From the NCBI GenBank assembly GCA_017650365.1, contig JAGCEZ010000058.1, positions 1 through 46,187 on the forward strand: a stretch of 46,187 nt of DNA. Direction: 5' to 3'. This stretch comes from Fibrobacterales bacterium (lineage in GTDB: Bacteria; Fibrobacterota; Fibrobacteria; Fibrobacterales; CADBQJ01). Shown in pieces: positions 32,079 to 40,135 of this stretch. The notes beneath the pieces were generated by a model that saw only the letters and a list, made by a program, of their open reading frames with translations, was not told the DNA's origin and searched no databases. Position numbers and translations under genes: made by a program. How positions within the stretch are numbered: position 1 is the first letter of the stretch; each line of letters begins with the position of its first letter.

Positions 32079-34568
32079 CTACAGCCCCATCCTGCGGACG
32101 GAGGAGGAGCCCTTCTTCGCGTCGATTTCGCGACGGAGCGCCTTGAGAACGGCCTCCTGCGTCACTTCGCTCTCCTCGTGCCAGCGGAAGGCGCCGTGGA
32201 CGGCGTTGAAGTCGCCGGGCGCGAGGTTCGGGAGCGAGAGGGCCTCTTCGGCGACGGGCACGCCCGGGAAGAAGACCTCCCAGAGCCTACGGATCCCCTC
32301 CGGCTTCAGGAAGCCGAACTTCAACTTGATCGCGAACCGGCGGTTGCTCGCGTCGTCCAGCGACTTTTCGAAGTTGGTCGCGGCGACGAAGATCCCCGTG
32401 AAGTTCTCCATCTGCGTCAGCAGCTCGTTGACGTGCGTCGCCTCCCAGCTCTGCCTCGCCCCGGCGCGGTCGCGCAGCATGCTGTCGGCCTCGTCCAGGA
32501 AGAGAATCGCCTTCTTCTCCTCGGCCTCCCTGAACATCGCCGAGATGTTCTTTTCCGTCATCCCGACGTACGGGTCGAGCAGATCGCTCGCGCGCTTGAT
32601 CAGCAGCTTGCGGTCCAGCTTCCGCGCCAGATGGCGCGCGTACTCGGTCTTGCCCGTGCCGGGAGGGCCGTAGAGCAGGACGTTGAGCGACTCGGGACGC
32701 TCGCCTTCGCGGAACTCCTTCCAGCGTTCGTCGAACTTCCGCACGACGCGTTCGACGCGGTCGAGTTCGTCGTCGATGTTCAGCACTTCGAGCGAATAGC
32801 CCGGGGCGTGCGTTTCCGTGTCCCGCTTGCGGAATTCGCGGTCCAGTCCGAGCAGCTCCAGCTGCCCCTCGGCGATGGTCCGCACCAGTTCGGCGGCGGG
32901 CGTCTTCACGCCGGCCTTCTTCAGGCGGAGCGCCCCCGCGATCGCCTGCGTCGCCCCGCCGGCGGCCACCGGAAGCTCGGCCGAGATCCGTTCCAGCTCG
33001 TCGTCGGTCAGCAGCCCTTCCGCCTTCTGCGCCTTGACGACGGAACGCCAGACGCTCAGCCGCTTTTCCGCGTCGAGCCGCATGAACTTCAGCGAGAAGT
33101 CGAACCGGCGCTTCGTGCTCGCCTCCACGCAGCCGATGTTGTTCGAAATCCAGACGATCGGAATATTCAGCTCCTCGAGGAAGAAGTTGAGGGCGCCCTT
33201 CTCGCATCCGTTGAGGATGAGGTCGGCTTCGTCCACCAGGAGAACCGCCTTCTTTCCCCTGTATCTGTGCGCGGCGTAGGCGATCCTCGCCAGACGGGAC
33301 TGGATGGGGCCGTCTTCCCGGCTTTCGCGGTTCCCGCCCAAGGTGCTGACGTTGGTGAGCACCAGCGGGCGTTTCAGCTTGCGCGCGACCGCCTTGACCA
33401 GCTCGGTCTTGCCGGTTCCCTCGACGCCGTAGAGGAAGAGGTTCAGCGCCTGCCCCGGCTGGGCGTGCTTCAGAAGCTGATAGAACATCTCGACCTTCGG
33501 ATTCCCCTGCGCGAGCCGGGCGTAGGGAACGGAGGGACCGTCGTAGATCCGGAAGAAGACCGAATCGAGGTCGTCGCCCGCGGCGCCGCGCAGAAAGCCG
33601 CAGAGCAGCGAGGAGAGCTTGAACTCGTTGTTCAGGATGCGCATTTTCCGAAGCGTCCCGTCGGCGCGCAGGACCCTGTCCAGGCCGTTCCGCCGGAAAA
33701 CCGTCGAATAGCAGGTGCCGAAGGCGCGTTCGTCGAACCGCATCCCCCCCGAGACGCAGCACTGCGCGACCGGGCCGCAGATCTTCTTCCGCAGGAAGAC
33801 CCAGGAGAAGACGACCACCTCGGTCTCCTCGTCGTCGAGCCCGTAGGTCTCCTTGAGAATCGAAACCCGGCGGAAGAACGGATCGTCCGCGCGGCACTCG
33901 GCGTTTTCGAGGATCGAGAGGAGTTCGGCGCCCATCGCCTCGTAGAAGACCTTTTTCGTCTCGCTCCCGAAGATCGCGTCATAGTGCATGTAGTGGCTCA
34001 CCAACTGCTGCATCTCCTCGCGGGCGTCGTCCTTTTCGAACAGTTTCTGCATGTCGCGGACGGCGCGGAACCGCTTTGTGTATTCGGATCCGTCGCCGCG
34101 GCGGAGTTTCAGCGTCTGCTCGTCGGCGGAGGGCTTGAAGAAGCGGAGCTTCAGTTCGCCGCATTCGTCCTCGTCGGCATCGTCTTCGTCTTCGTCTTCG
34201 TCGATGCAGACGCCGCAGTCCCCGAGGTTGATTTCGAACGAGCGCTTTTCGGAACCGGCCGCCGTCGGCGCGGCGAGCTTCGCGTCGATTTTCCGCCGCT
34301 CGCGCAGGCAGACCTTTTCAAGATGTTCCCCGACGCTCGAAATGACCTTCAGCGCGTTTTCGTACGGCAGGACCGCGATCGCGTCGTCCAGGTCGGGGCG
34401 CCTGTCGTCGGCCTTCATCGTCTTGATGTACCGATACCAGTACTCGTAGCCCTTCAGCGTCACGAAGTCGAGCTTCGAGATTTCGTCGCTGACGCCCGAG
34501 GCGCCCTTGAGTCCTTTGACGACCTTGTCGAAATAGCCTTTCACGGCGGATGTTCCGTTCTTTTGCAT
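32079..34568 (-). CDS. Double AAA+ ATPase with a large unrecognised N-terminal domain
   Basis: An 829-residue protein. Residues 1-350 are not recognised and include an acidic run (DEDEDEDDADEDE, about 123-135). The first AAA module has Walker A GVEGTGKT (about 381-388), Walker B LLVDEAD (about 443-449) and KRRFDFSLKF as sensor/arginine-finger region. The second has GPPGTGKT (about 634-641), LFLDEAD (689-695), and NRRFAIKLKF. Both sites look intact, as in Cdc48/FtsH-like remodelling ATPases. ATG at 34568 is chosen because AAGGAG lies exactly 6 bases upstream; two upstream in-frame ATGs have poorer sites. First gene of an operon with two zinc-ribbon paralogues, so a macromolecule-remodelling complex is inferred. 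Confidence 0.82.
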   Translation of the reverse strand: MQKNGTSAVKGYFDKVVKGLKGASGVSDEISKLDFVTLKGYEYWYRYIKTMKADDRRPDLDDAIAVLPYENALKVISSVGEHLEKVCLRERRKIDAKLAAPTAAGSEKRSFEINLGDCGVCIDEDEDEDDADEDECGELKLRFFKPSADEQTLKLRRGDGSEYTKRFRAVRDMQKLFEKDDAREEMQQLVSHYMHYDAIFGSETKKVFYEAMGAELLSILENAECRADDPFFRRVSILKETYGLDDEETEVVVFSWVFLRKKICGPVAQCCVSGGMRFDERAFGTCYSTVFRRNGLDRVLRADGTLRKMRILNNEFKLSSLLCGFLRGAAGDDLDSVFFRIYDGPSVPYARLAQGNPKVEMFYQLLKHAQPGQALNLFLYGVEGTGKTELVKAVARKLKRPLVLTNVSTLGGNRESREDGPIQSRLARIAYAAHRYRGKKAVLLVDEADLILNGCEKGALNFFLEELNIPIVWISNNIGCVEASTKRRFDFSLKFMRLDAEKRLSVWRSVVKAQKAEGLLTDDELERISAELPVAAGGATQAIAGALRLKKAGVKTPAAELVRTIAEGQLELLGLDREFRKRDTETHAPGYSLEVLNIDDELDRVERVVRKFDERWKEFREGERPESLNVLLYGPPGTGKTEYARHLARKLDRKLLIKRASDLLDPYVGMTEKNISAMFREAEEKKAILFLDEADSMLRDRAGARQSWEATHVNELLTQMENFTGIFVAATNFEKSLDDASNRRFAIKLKFGFLKPEGIRRLWEVFFPGVPVAEEALSLPNLAPGDFNAVHGAFRWHEESEVTQEAVLKALRREIDAKKGSSSVRRMGL

Positions 34569-34574
34569 TCCGTT

Positions 34575-34580
34575 CTCCTT
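34575..34580 (-). promoter_or_regulatory. Ribosome binding site deciding the AAA+ gene start
   Basis: AAGGAG on the minus strand, 6 bases before the ATG at 34568; the best-placed site among three in-frame ATG codons (34622, 34589, 34568). Confidence 0.6.
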
Positions 34581-34642
34581 CTTTCGCATTGTATCCTCTT
34601 TCTTTCGGTCCGTCTTTCCCATTCCCGGAAGATAACAAGCGT

Positions 34643-34664
34643 ACTATGACAAGTATGTCGTAGT
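34643..34664. promoter_or_regulatory. Dyad upstream of the AAA+ operon
   Basis: CTATGACA (34644-34651) and TGTCGTAG (34656-34663) are inverted arms with one mismatch around AGTA. An outer imperfect pair flanks it: CCCATTCCCGGAA (34618-34630) and TTCGGGAAATGGG (34672-34684). Nested symmetry upstream of an operon head suggests a regulator site. Confidence 0.4.
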
Positions 34665-34809
34665 TACGTTTTTCGGGAAATGGGGACCGGTCAGTGGTTG
34701 GTGATCTGCGGTCGGTGGTCGGGTTTTGCTGCTGTGCTAGTGCGATGTTGGTGCCGTGCTAATGCGTAGTCAGGCGCCGAAGGCGCGATAATTGCCGATA
34801 ATTGCATTG

Positions 34810-34880
34810 GACACCGGGCCCGGAGGCTTGTCTCCGCTTCGGAGACCAGGTGTCGGCCGCCGTCTCGTGCGACGGGCGGC
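34810..34880 (-). terminator. Hairpin cluster, possible terminator after lpxA
   Basis: A perfect 7-bp stem GTCTCCG/CGGAGAC with a 3-base loop (34830-34846) lies inside GACACC/GGTGTC arms, and is followed by a GC-rich stem GCCGC-CGTC/GACG-GGCGGC (34856-34880). There is no T-run, so an intrinsic terminator is not certain. Confidence 0.4.
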
Positions 34881-35105
34881 GATGGCCGGAAACTAGTGCG
34901 GATTGCGACAGAGCATCGTATCACCTCCTCGTTGGAACAAACACGAAATTCCCGCTGCGCGGACAAGCCAAGGACTCGAGGATCAAGAATCCAGGTCCCG
35001 GGCTCCCGTTTAGGCGCGCTTCATTTTTTTTGCAGAAATTCTCCCGAGCGCAAATATAAACTCATTCCAATGAAAATGGAAAGGGCAAATACACTTACAT
35101 TTAAC

Positions 35106-35888
35106 TTACGCGTTTTTGCCGTGCGGGAGCTGGATCAGCCCCATGCGGCGGCGCGAGGCGAACCCGGCGTATTCGCCGAGATCGGGGTCCGAAGCGAGCT
35201 CCGCGAGGACTTCCGCGGCCGGTCGGCCCGAGCGGTAGAGTTCGCGCAGCGCCCGTTCGAGGCGTGCGATCCGTTCGGGCGGAAGTCCCATGCGTTCGGC
35301 GGCGATGCGGTTGAAGCCGCCCCACCTGGCCGGGTTGCCCATCGCCTTGGAGAAGGGCGGGACGTCGCGGTCGGCCTTGGAGAGCCCGGCGAGGAAGGCG
35401 CCGGAACCGAGCGTGCAGTTCTGGGCCACGGCGGAGAGCCCGCCGAGGTTGCACCCGTCGCCGAGCGTGACGAAGCCGGCGAGCTGGACCCCGTTGGAGA
35501 GGACGCAGTTCGCGCCGACGTCGCAGTCGTGGCCCACGTGGCTGTAGGCCATCAGCAGGCAGCCCGGCCCGATCTTCGTGGGCCGTTCCGGGTCGGTGGA
35601 GGTGCTGACGGTGGCGTATTCGCGGATCGTGCAGCCGTCGCCGACCTCCAGGAGCGTGGGAGAGCCGTCGTATTTGAGGTCCTGCGGATCGACGGCGACC
35701 AGGGCTCCGACCCCGATCTTCACGCCGTTCCCGATCCGGGCGCCGGAACCGACCACGGCTCGCGCGGCGACCATGCAGTTCTCCCCGAGGACCGCCCCGG
35801 AGGAGACGATGGCCCAGGGGCCGACTTCGCACCCGGCTCCGAGCCGGGCGTCCGGGGCGACGAGCGCGGTCTGGTGGATCTTGATCAT
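35106..35888 (-). CDS. lpxA: UDP-N-acetylglucosamine acyltransferase, LpxA-like
   Basis: A 260-residue left-handed beta-helix acyltransferase performing the first step of lipid A synthesis. Hexapeptide repeats run from residue 6 to about 180; the catalytic His lies in SHVGHDCDVG; NPARWGGFNRI is the usual GNxxxxxGxN-like segment and a C-terminal helical domain follows. Two His residues that are normally conserved in LpxA (in LAGHV and AVHQF contexts) are replaced here by Phe (LAGFV) and Ala (AVAQN), so substrate or acyl preference may differ. ATG at 35888 overlaps the fabZ stop (ATGA). Confidence 0.88.
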   Translation of the reverse strand: MIKIHQTALVAPDARLGAGCEVGPWAIVSSGAVLGENCMVAARAVVGSGARIGNGVKIGVGALVAVDPQDLKYDGSPTLLEVGDGCTIREYATVSTSTDPERPTKIGPGCLLMAYSHVGHDCDVGANCVLSNGVQLAGFVTLGDGCNLGGLSAVAQNCTLGSGAFLAGLSKADRDVPPFSKAMGNPARWGGFNRIAAERMGLPPERIARLERALRELYRSGRPAAEVLAELASDPDLGEYAGFASRRRMGLIQLPHGKNA

Positions 35889-36367
35889 GGCGCGAGGGAG
35901 GCCCGGAGGGTCGCTCCGGAGACGAGGTTTCCGTCCATGCGGATTTCGGCCCGGCAGATTCCGATGTTGCGGGAGATCTTCAGGATCTTCGCGTGGACGC
36001 AAAGGTCGTCGCCCGGACGGACGGGTTTGCGGAAGCGGCAGTCGTCCACGCCGAGGAAGAGCGGGCGGCGGCCGCGGAATTCCGGATTGGAGAGCGTCAT
36101 CAGCGCGGCCATGGCCTGCGCCATCGCCTCGATCTGGAGGACGCCCGGAAAAATCGGATCGCCGGGGAAATGGCCGGCGAAACAGGGCTCGTCGGGGCGG
36201 ATCCTCTTCTGCGCGACGATTTCGCCGTCGCCGAGTTCCAGGACGGCGTCGAGCATCAGGAACGGGTCGCGGTGCGGGAGGAGCGCCTCTATTCCCGCGC
36301 GGTCGAGCAGCGCCCCCTCGGTCGAGGAGGCGGGAAGCGCCGCGAGGATTCCGTCGAGACTCCGCAT
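35885..36367 (-). CDS. fabZ: 3-hydroxyacyl-[acyl carrier protein] dehydratase
   Basis: A 160-residue hot-dog-fold enzyme. LLPHRDPFLMLD contains the catalytic His, and GHFPGDPIFPGVLQIEAMAQA contains the catalytic Glu; both are intact. It removes water from 3-hydroxyacyl-ACP, the same pool used by LpxA and LpxC products, which explains its place between lpxC and lpxA. ATG at 36367 is preferred to a TTG two codons earlier. There is no Shine-Dalgarno sequence; TAGATTTT stands 4 bases before the ATG. In Bacteroidetes lpxC and fabZ are often fused; here they are separate genes 15 bases apart. Confidence 0.94.
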   Translation of the reverse strand: MRSLDGILAALPASSTEGALLDRAGIEALLPHRDPFLMLDAVLELGDGEIVAQKRIRPDEPCFAGHFPGDPIFPGVLQIEAMAQAMAALMTLSNPEFRGRRPLFLGVDDCRFRKPVRPGDDLCVHAKILKISRNIGICRAEIRMDGNLVSGATLRASLAP

Positions 36368-36371
36368 GGCC

Positions 36372-36379
36372 AAAATCTA
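36372..36379 (-). promoter_or_regulatory. Possible internal -7 promoter element before fabZ
   Basis: On the minus strand TAGATTTT is followed by GGCC and the fabZ ATG, the same layout as at the nfu-like gene. It could drive a leaderless fabZ-lpxA transcript inside the operon, or be a chance match in the lpxC-fabZ gap. Confidence 0.35.
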
Positions 36380-36382
36380 CAC

Positions 36383-37324
36383 CTAATGCCGGAGTTCGCG
36401 CGGGACGACGTGGAGGAGCGCGGCGACGAGCCTGTGGTGCTGGAAGTGCCCCGCGTTGCGGGCGCGGATCTTCAGGCGCGGAAGCCCGGGCGCGACGAGC
36501 GCGAGGTCGCCGACGAGGTCCAGGAGCTTGTGGAGCGCGAATTCGTCCGGATCGGAGAGTTCCCCCTCCACGACGCGGAGCCTTCCCTCCTCCGCGCGCC
36601 AGAGGATTCCCTGCCCGGGGCGCACGCCGCCCAGGAGCCCCGCTTTCCGCGCCCCTTCCAGCTCGGTTTCCGAAATGAAGGAGCGCGCCCTCCAGATCCG
36701 TTCCGGGTCGTCGCCCTCGCGGAACGTCGCGCGCTGTTCCAGCCCGTCGCGCGCCCAGACGGCCTCGGCCTCGAACGCGCCGGAGGGTTCGGCCTCCAGG
36801 AATCCGTTTCCCCAGGCCATGCGCCAGCGCAGGGGCGCGTTCCACGTCCGCCACGCGAACGCCGCGCCGTCGAGCTTCGAGAGCGCCTCCACCCACGGCT
36901 TCGCGCTTCCGTCGAGCGCGGGCAGACCGGAATCGCCGTCGTCCGCGGTTTCGCAATGGACGACGACGCGGGGCCCCGCCCAGAAGGCGAGCGCGGCGAG
37001 CAGGTGTTCCGTCTCCGCGAACTCTCCCCCGCCGATTCCCCGGACCGCGGTGCAGCGCCGCGCGGCAAGGCGCGGCGGCGAGACGGCTCCGGCCCGGAAC
37101 CACGAGAGGTCCGGCTCTTTCCGTTCGGTTTCGGGCCGCGTTCCGGACGGGGCGTCCAGACGGCGGAAAAGGACCCAGTTCCCGGAACCGAAGAGCGCGT
37201 CCCCGCCCTCCTGCAGCACCGCGTCCGCGGGCAGAAGCCGGACCGCGCGCTCCTCGGGCGATTCGAGCGAGGGCCCGCGGAGCTCGGGGAACGGGAATCC
37301 GCGGTTCGCGCCGCCTTCCGTCAC
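36383..37324 (-). CDS. lpxC: UDP-3-O-acyl-N-acetylglucosamine deacetylase, LpxC-like
   Basis: A 313-residue Zn-dependent deacetylase for the committed step of lipid A synthesis. Zinc and catalytic motifs are present: ETEHLLAAL (Glu106, His107), DEFALHKLLDLVGDLAL with the His-Lys and two Asp residues, and the C-terminal AGHFQHH. The first domain is divergent from well-studied LpxC proteins and the oxyanion Thr is replaced by Ser in ARSFIS. GTG at 37324 overlaps the ispH stop (GTGA), so translation is coupled. Context between ispH and fabZ-lpxA supports the call. Confidence 0.86.
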   Translation of the reverse strand: MTEGGANRGFPFPELRGPSLESPEERAVRLLPADAVLQEGGDALFGSGNWVLFRRLDAPSGTRPETERKEPDLSWFRAGAVSPPRLAARRCTAVRGIGGGEFAETEHLLAALAFWAGPRVVVHCETADDGDSGLPALDGSAKPWVEALSKLDGAAFAWRTWNAPLRWRMAWGNGFLEAEPSGAFEAEAVWARDGLEQRATFREGDDPERIWRARSFISETELEGARKAGLLGGVRPGQGILWRAEEGRLRVVEGELSDPDEFALHKLLDLVGDLALVAPGLPRLKIRARNAGHFQHHRLVAALLHVVPRELRH

Positions 37325-38256
37325 TCCCGCTCCTCCCGGAGGATCTCGGGCAGGGCGAAGTGGATGTTCTCGTTGAGCGTGGTCAGCTCCTCGACCGATT
37401 CGACCGGGTACTTCGCGCGGAGTTGCGCGATCACGTCCTGGACGATGTGTTCGGGCGCGCTCGCGCCGGAGCTGATGCCGACGCGCTCCGCGCCCTCGAA
37501 CCAGGAGTCGTGGATCTCCTCCGGACCGTCGACGAGGTAGGACTTCACGCCGAGCGCGCGCCCCATCTCCTTCAGGCGCATCGAGTTCGAGCTGTTGGCG
37601 CTGCCGACCACGAGCAGGAGGTCGATCCGCGCGCAGAGCTGCTCCACCGCCTGCTGGCGGTTCGTGGTCGCGTAGCAGGTGTCGCCGCGCTGCGGGCCGA
37701 TGATGTCGGGGAAGCGGGCGCGCAGGGCGTCGATGGTCGCCCTGGTCTCGTTCACCGAGAAGGTTGTCTGCGTGATGTAGGCGAGCTGCGCGCCTTCGGG
37801 GACCTCGAGCCGCGCCACGTCCTCGGGCGTGGCGACGAGGAGCATCTTCCCCTTGATCTGCCCCATCGTGCCGACCACTTCGGGGTGGCCCGCGTGGCCG
37901 ATGAGGATGACGGTGCGGTTTTCGGCGTCGTGGCGCTTGGCGCTGTTGTGGACCTTCTTCACGAGCGGACAGGCGGCGTCGATGACGACCAGTCGCTTCG
38001 CCTCGGCCTGCGCGTAGACGCTTTCGGGCACGCCGTGCGCGGAGAAGACGACGACCGAGCCTTCGGGCACTTCGTCGAGGTCGTCCACGAACCGGACGCC
38101 CTTCGCGCGGAGTTCGTCCACGACGGCCTTGTTGTGGACGATTTCGTGCCGCACGTAGAGCGGCCTGCCGAACTTCTGGAGGGCGCGTTCCACGATCTGG
38201 ACCGCGCGTTCGACGCCGGCGCAGAATCCGCGGGGGTTGGCGAGGACGATCTTCAT
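37321..38256 (-). CDS. ispH: 4-hydroxy-3-methylbut-2-enyl diphosphate reductase
   Basis: A 311-residue Fe-S enzyme of the last step of the MEP isoprenoid pathway. N-terminal ANPRGFCAGVERAV carries the first cluster Cys; DAACPLVKKVH carries the second; GDTCYATTNRQQAV has the third and the conserved T-N-R-Q; VVGSANSSNSMRL and GISSGASAPEHIV complete the active site. Length is standard. ATG at 38256 has AAGGAG and overlaps the end of the waaA gene. Confidence 0.96.
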   Translation of the reverse strand: MKIVLANPRGFCAGVERAVQIVERALQKFGRPLYVRHEIVHNKAVVDELRAKGVRFVDDLDEVPEGSVVVFSAHGVPESVYAQAEAKRLVVIDAACPLVKKVHNSAKRHDAENRTVILIGHAGHPEVVGTMGQIKGKMLLVATPEDVARLEVPEGAQLAYITQTTFSVNETRATIDALRARFPDIIGPQRGDTCYATTNRQQAVEQLCARIDLLLVVGSANSSNSMRLKEMGRALGVKSYLVDGPEEIHDSWFEGAERVGISSGASAPEHIVQDVIAQLRAKYPVESVEELTTLNENIHFALPEILREERE

Positions 38257-39527
38257 CGCTTCTCCTTTTCTTCCTTCCGGAGCGTCCGGACGAGGGCGCG
38301 CGCGGCGGCGCGGATTTCGGCGCGGCGCCCCGAGGCGAGTTCCTCCGCCGCGCGGACGGCGCGGGCCGGGTCGGCGGGCGGGAGCGGGGGCCAGGCGGCG
38401 AGGTCCGGGGAGAGCCCGGTCCAGAGCCCGTTCCTCTCCAGGACGCCGATCTCCTCCCGCCGAAGATACCAATATGGGCCGCCGAGCGCCAAACATCCGG
38501 ATTCGATCCCCTCGAGCGGGTTGTGGATCCCGATTCCCTCCGCCGCGGAGCCCCCGACGAAGACAGCGCGCGAGGCGGCGCAGATCTCGGCGGTCCGGCC
38601 GAACTCCCGGACCAGCGCGACGCTCCCCTTTTCCGGAAGCGTCCCCGGCGTCCAGTACCGCGTCCGCCAGCCCGCGCGGGCGCAGGCCGCCTCCGCCTTC
38701 CGGATTTCGGAGGGGAAGCGCGTCTGGAGGATCCAGCTTTCCGGGGCTCCGGGCAGCGCGAGCGCGCGTAGGAGGAACGGGAGTTCCTCGGCGTGGACCG
38801 AGAGCGCGGCGAACTCCCACGGGCGTTCCTTCCCGAAGAGGGAGAGGTCGGGCGAGAGGAACCGCTTGGGGTCGGAACACCTCCGGACGCGGATTCCCGC
38901 GAGCGCGGAGATGCGCGCGGAATCGGAGTCCGAGGCGGCGCGGACGGCGGCGCAGGAGCGCGCCATCCGGGCGAAGAGTCCGGGGGCGAGTCGCGCCCAG
39001 CGCCGCGACGCCTTCGGCGTCAGGCGGGCGGCCCACCAGACGAGCGGGACGCCCGCCGTCCGCGCCGCCTCGCAGACCGCCGGCCAGAGCTCGGACTCGC
39101 AGGCGACGGCCAGGGTGACCCGGTTCGAGCGCCAGAGCGCGGCGAGCCGCTGCGGGTCTTCGAACGGGAGCATCGCCGGCGCGAAGTCGAAATGCGCCAA
39201 CGCCGGCGGCGAAGCGGCGAGCCGCGCCCAGGCCGCGGGGGTCTGCACGCTCAGGACCAGGTTCGCGCGGAACCCGTCCGGGAGTTCGCGGTCCACGGCC
39301 CGGACGAGCCGGAGCGCGCCGTTCAGCTCCCCGAGCGAGGCGGCGTGGAGCCAGACCGCAGGGCGCTCCGGATCCGCGAAGAGGTTCCCGGTCCGCGACC
39401 GGACGGCGAGTCCCCACCTCTTCCCGAGCGGCGTGCGGGCGAGGATCCGTTCCGCGCACCGGACGGCGGGGCGCAGCGCGGCCAGGAGGAACGCGCGGTC
39501 GCCGCGCGCGGTTTCCGGCGCGTTCAC
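38253..39527 (-). CDS. waaA: 3-deoxy-D-manno-octulosonic acid transferase
   Basis: A 424-residue GT-B glycosyltransferase that adds Kdo to lipid A precursor at the inner membrane. Motifs: WLHAASLGELNGALRLVRAV (the HxxSxGE acceptor loop), LVLSVQTPAAW, ACESELWPAVCEAARTAGVPLVWWAARLT and the donor-side FVGGSAAEGIGIHNPLEGIESG. The start is taken as GTG 39527, which overlaps the preceding TGA as GTGA; a longer upstream frame would run through that gene antisense to its frame. It is slightly divergent but all WaaA landmarks are there. Part of the lipid A operon. Confidence 0.9.
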   Translation of the reverse strand: MNAPETARGDRAFLLAALRPAVRCAERILARTPLGKRWGLAVRSRTGNLFADPERPAVWLHAASLGELNGALRLVRAVDRELPDGFRANLVLSVQTPAAWARLAASPPALAHFDFAPAMLPFEDPQRLAALWRSNRVTLAVACESELWPAVCEAARTAGVPLVWWAARLTPKASRRWARLAPGLFARMARSCAAVRAASDSDSARISALAGIRVRRCSDPKRFLSPDLSLFGKERPWEFAALSVHAEELPFLLRALALPGAPESWILQTRFPSEIRKAEAACARAGWRTRYWTPGTLPEKGSVALVREFGRTAEICAASRAVFVGGSAAEGIGIHNPLEGIESGCLALGGPYWYLRREEIGVLERNGLWTGLSPDLAAWPPLPPADPARAVRAAEELASGRRAEIRAAARALVRTLRKEEKEKR

Positions 39528-40135
39528 GGCAGGAGCTCCCGCGAAACGAGGAGCGCGGCGAGGAGAATCTGCCAGCACCAGGTCCAGAAGTCCGCGCGGA
39601 ACGCCTTCCACGCGCTCCGGCGGGGAGGCGCGGACGGTTCCGGATTTTCGTCCATGCGTTTTTCCGGAGCGGACGGCGCGGACTTCCGCGGCGCGACTCC
39701 CCAGAAGGGCGTGCGCGCGGCCCACTCCCGCCACTCGTCCCCGAACTTCGCCTCCAGCCAGCGGTCCTCCAGGACGCCGAGCCGGCGGCAGAAGGCGCTC
39801 CAGAGGAGCGCGAGGATCAGCGCGTTCTGGACCGAAAGGCAGGCCAGGAGGACGAAGCCCCAGCCCGCGAAGAGGTTCGCGAGGTAGAGCGGGTGGCGCA
39901 TCTTCGCGTAGGGCCCGGAGACGGCCAGCGCGGGCGCGGCGAGCTCGCCGGCGCGGGTGTGCTCCCCGATCTCCCGCCTCGCCGAAACGCGCAGCAGCCC
40001 CGCGCCGGCGAGGAGGATCGCCGCGGCGGAAAGCCGGAACCCGTCCACGCCGAAGCGCCGCGGCAGGAGGAGCAGCGCCAGCGCGAACGCGCCGGCGCAG
40101 AGTCCGCGCAGACGGTAGAGGGAGAACTTCCTCAA
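39524..40135 (-). CDS. Isoprenylcysteine-methyltransferase-like integral membrane protein
   Basis: A 203-residue membrane protein with about five hydrophobic segments. The signature SGPYAKMRHPLYLANLFAGWGF is that of the ICMT/phospholipid methyltransferase family (R-H-P-x-Y core binding S-adenosylmethionine), and LEAKFGDEWREWAARTPFW is the usual following segment. Substrate is unknown; a lipid or isoprenoid is plausible given its neighbours. The start is TTG at 40135, overlapping the ABC gene stop (TTGA), because the first membrane segment begins there. The C-terminal 45 residues, after PFW, include an additional hydrophobic helix. Confidence 0.78.
   Translation of the reverse strand: MRKFSLYRLRGLCAGAFALALLLLPRRFGVDGFRLSAAAILLAGAGLLRVSARREIGEHTRAGELAAPALAVSGPYAKMRHPLYLANLFAGWGFVLLACLSVQNALILALLWSAFCRRLGVLEDRWLEAKFGDEWREWAARTPFWGVAPRKSAPSAPEKRMDENPEPSAPPRRSAWKAFRADFWTWCWQILLAALLVSRELLP

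Larger units (their letters stand above)
34569..35105. other. Non-coding gap of about 540 bases with several dyads
   Basis: No credible gene is seen. Contents: the AAA+ operon upstream region (34569-34690) with a dyad at 34643-34664; a G/T-rich stretch (34680-34770); a small hairpin GCGCC-GAA-GGCGC (34774-34786); a tandem duplicate of the 10-mer CGATAATTGC (34786-34805); a hairpin GTCTCCG-CTT-CGGAGAC (34830-34846) inside GACACC/GGTGTC outer arms (34810-34815 and 34849-34854); a GC stem at 34856-34880; then an AT-rich tail to the lpxA stop. The hairpins may terminate the lpxA transcript. Confidence 0.6.
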
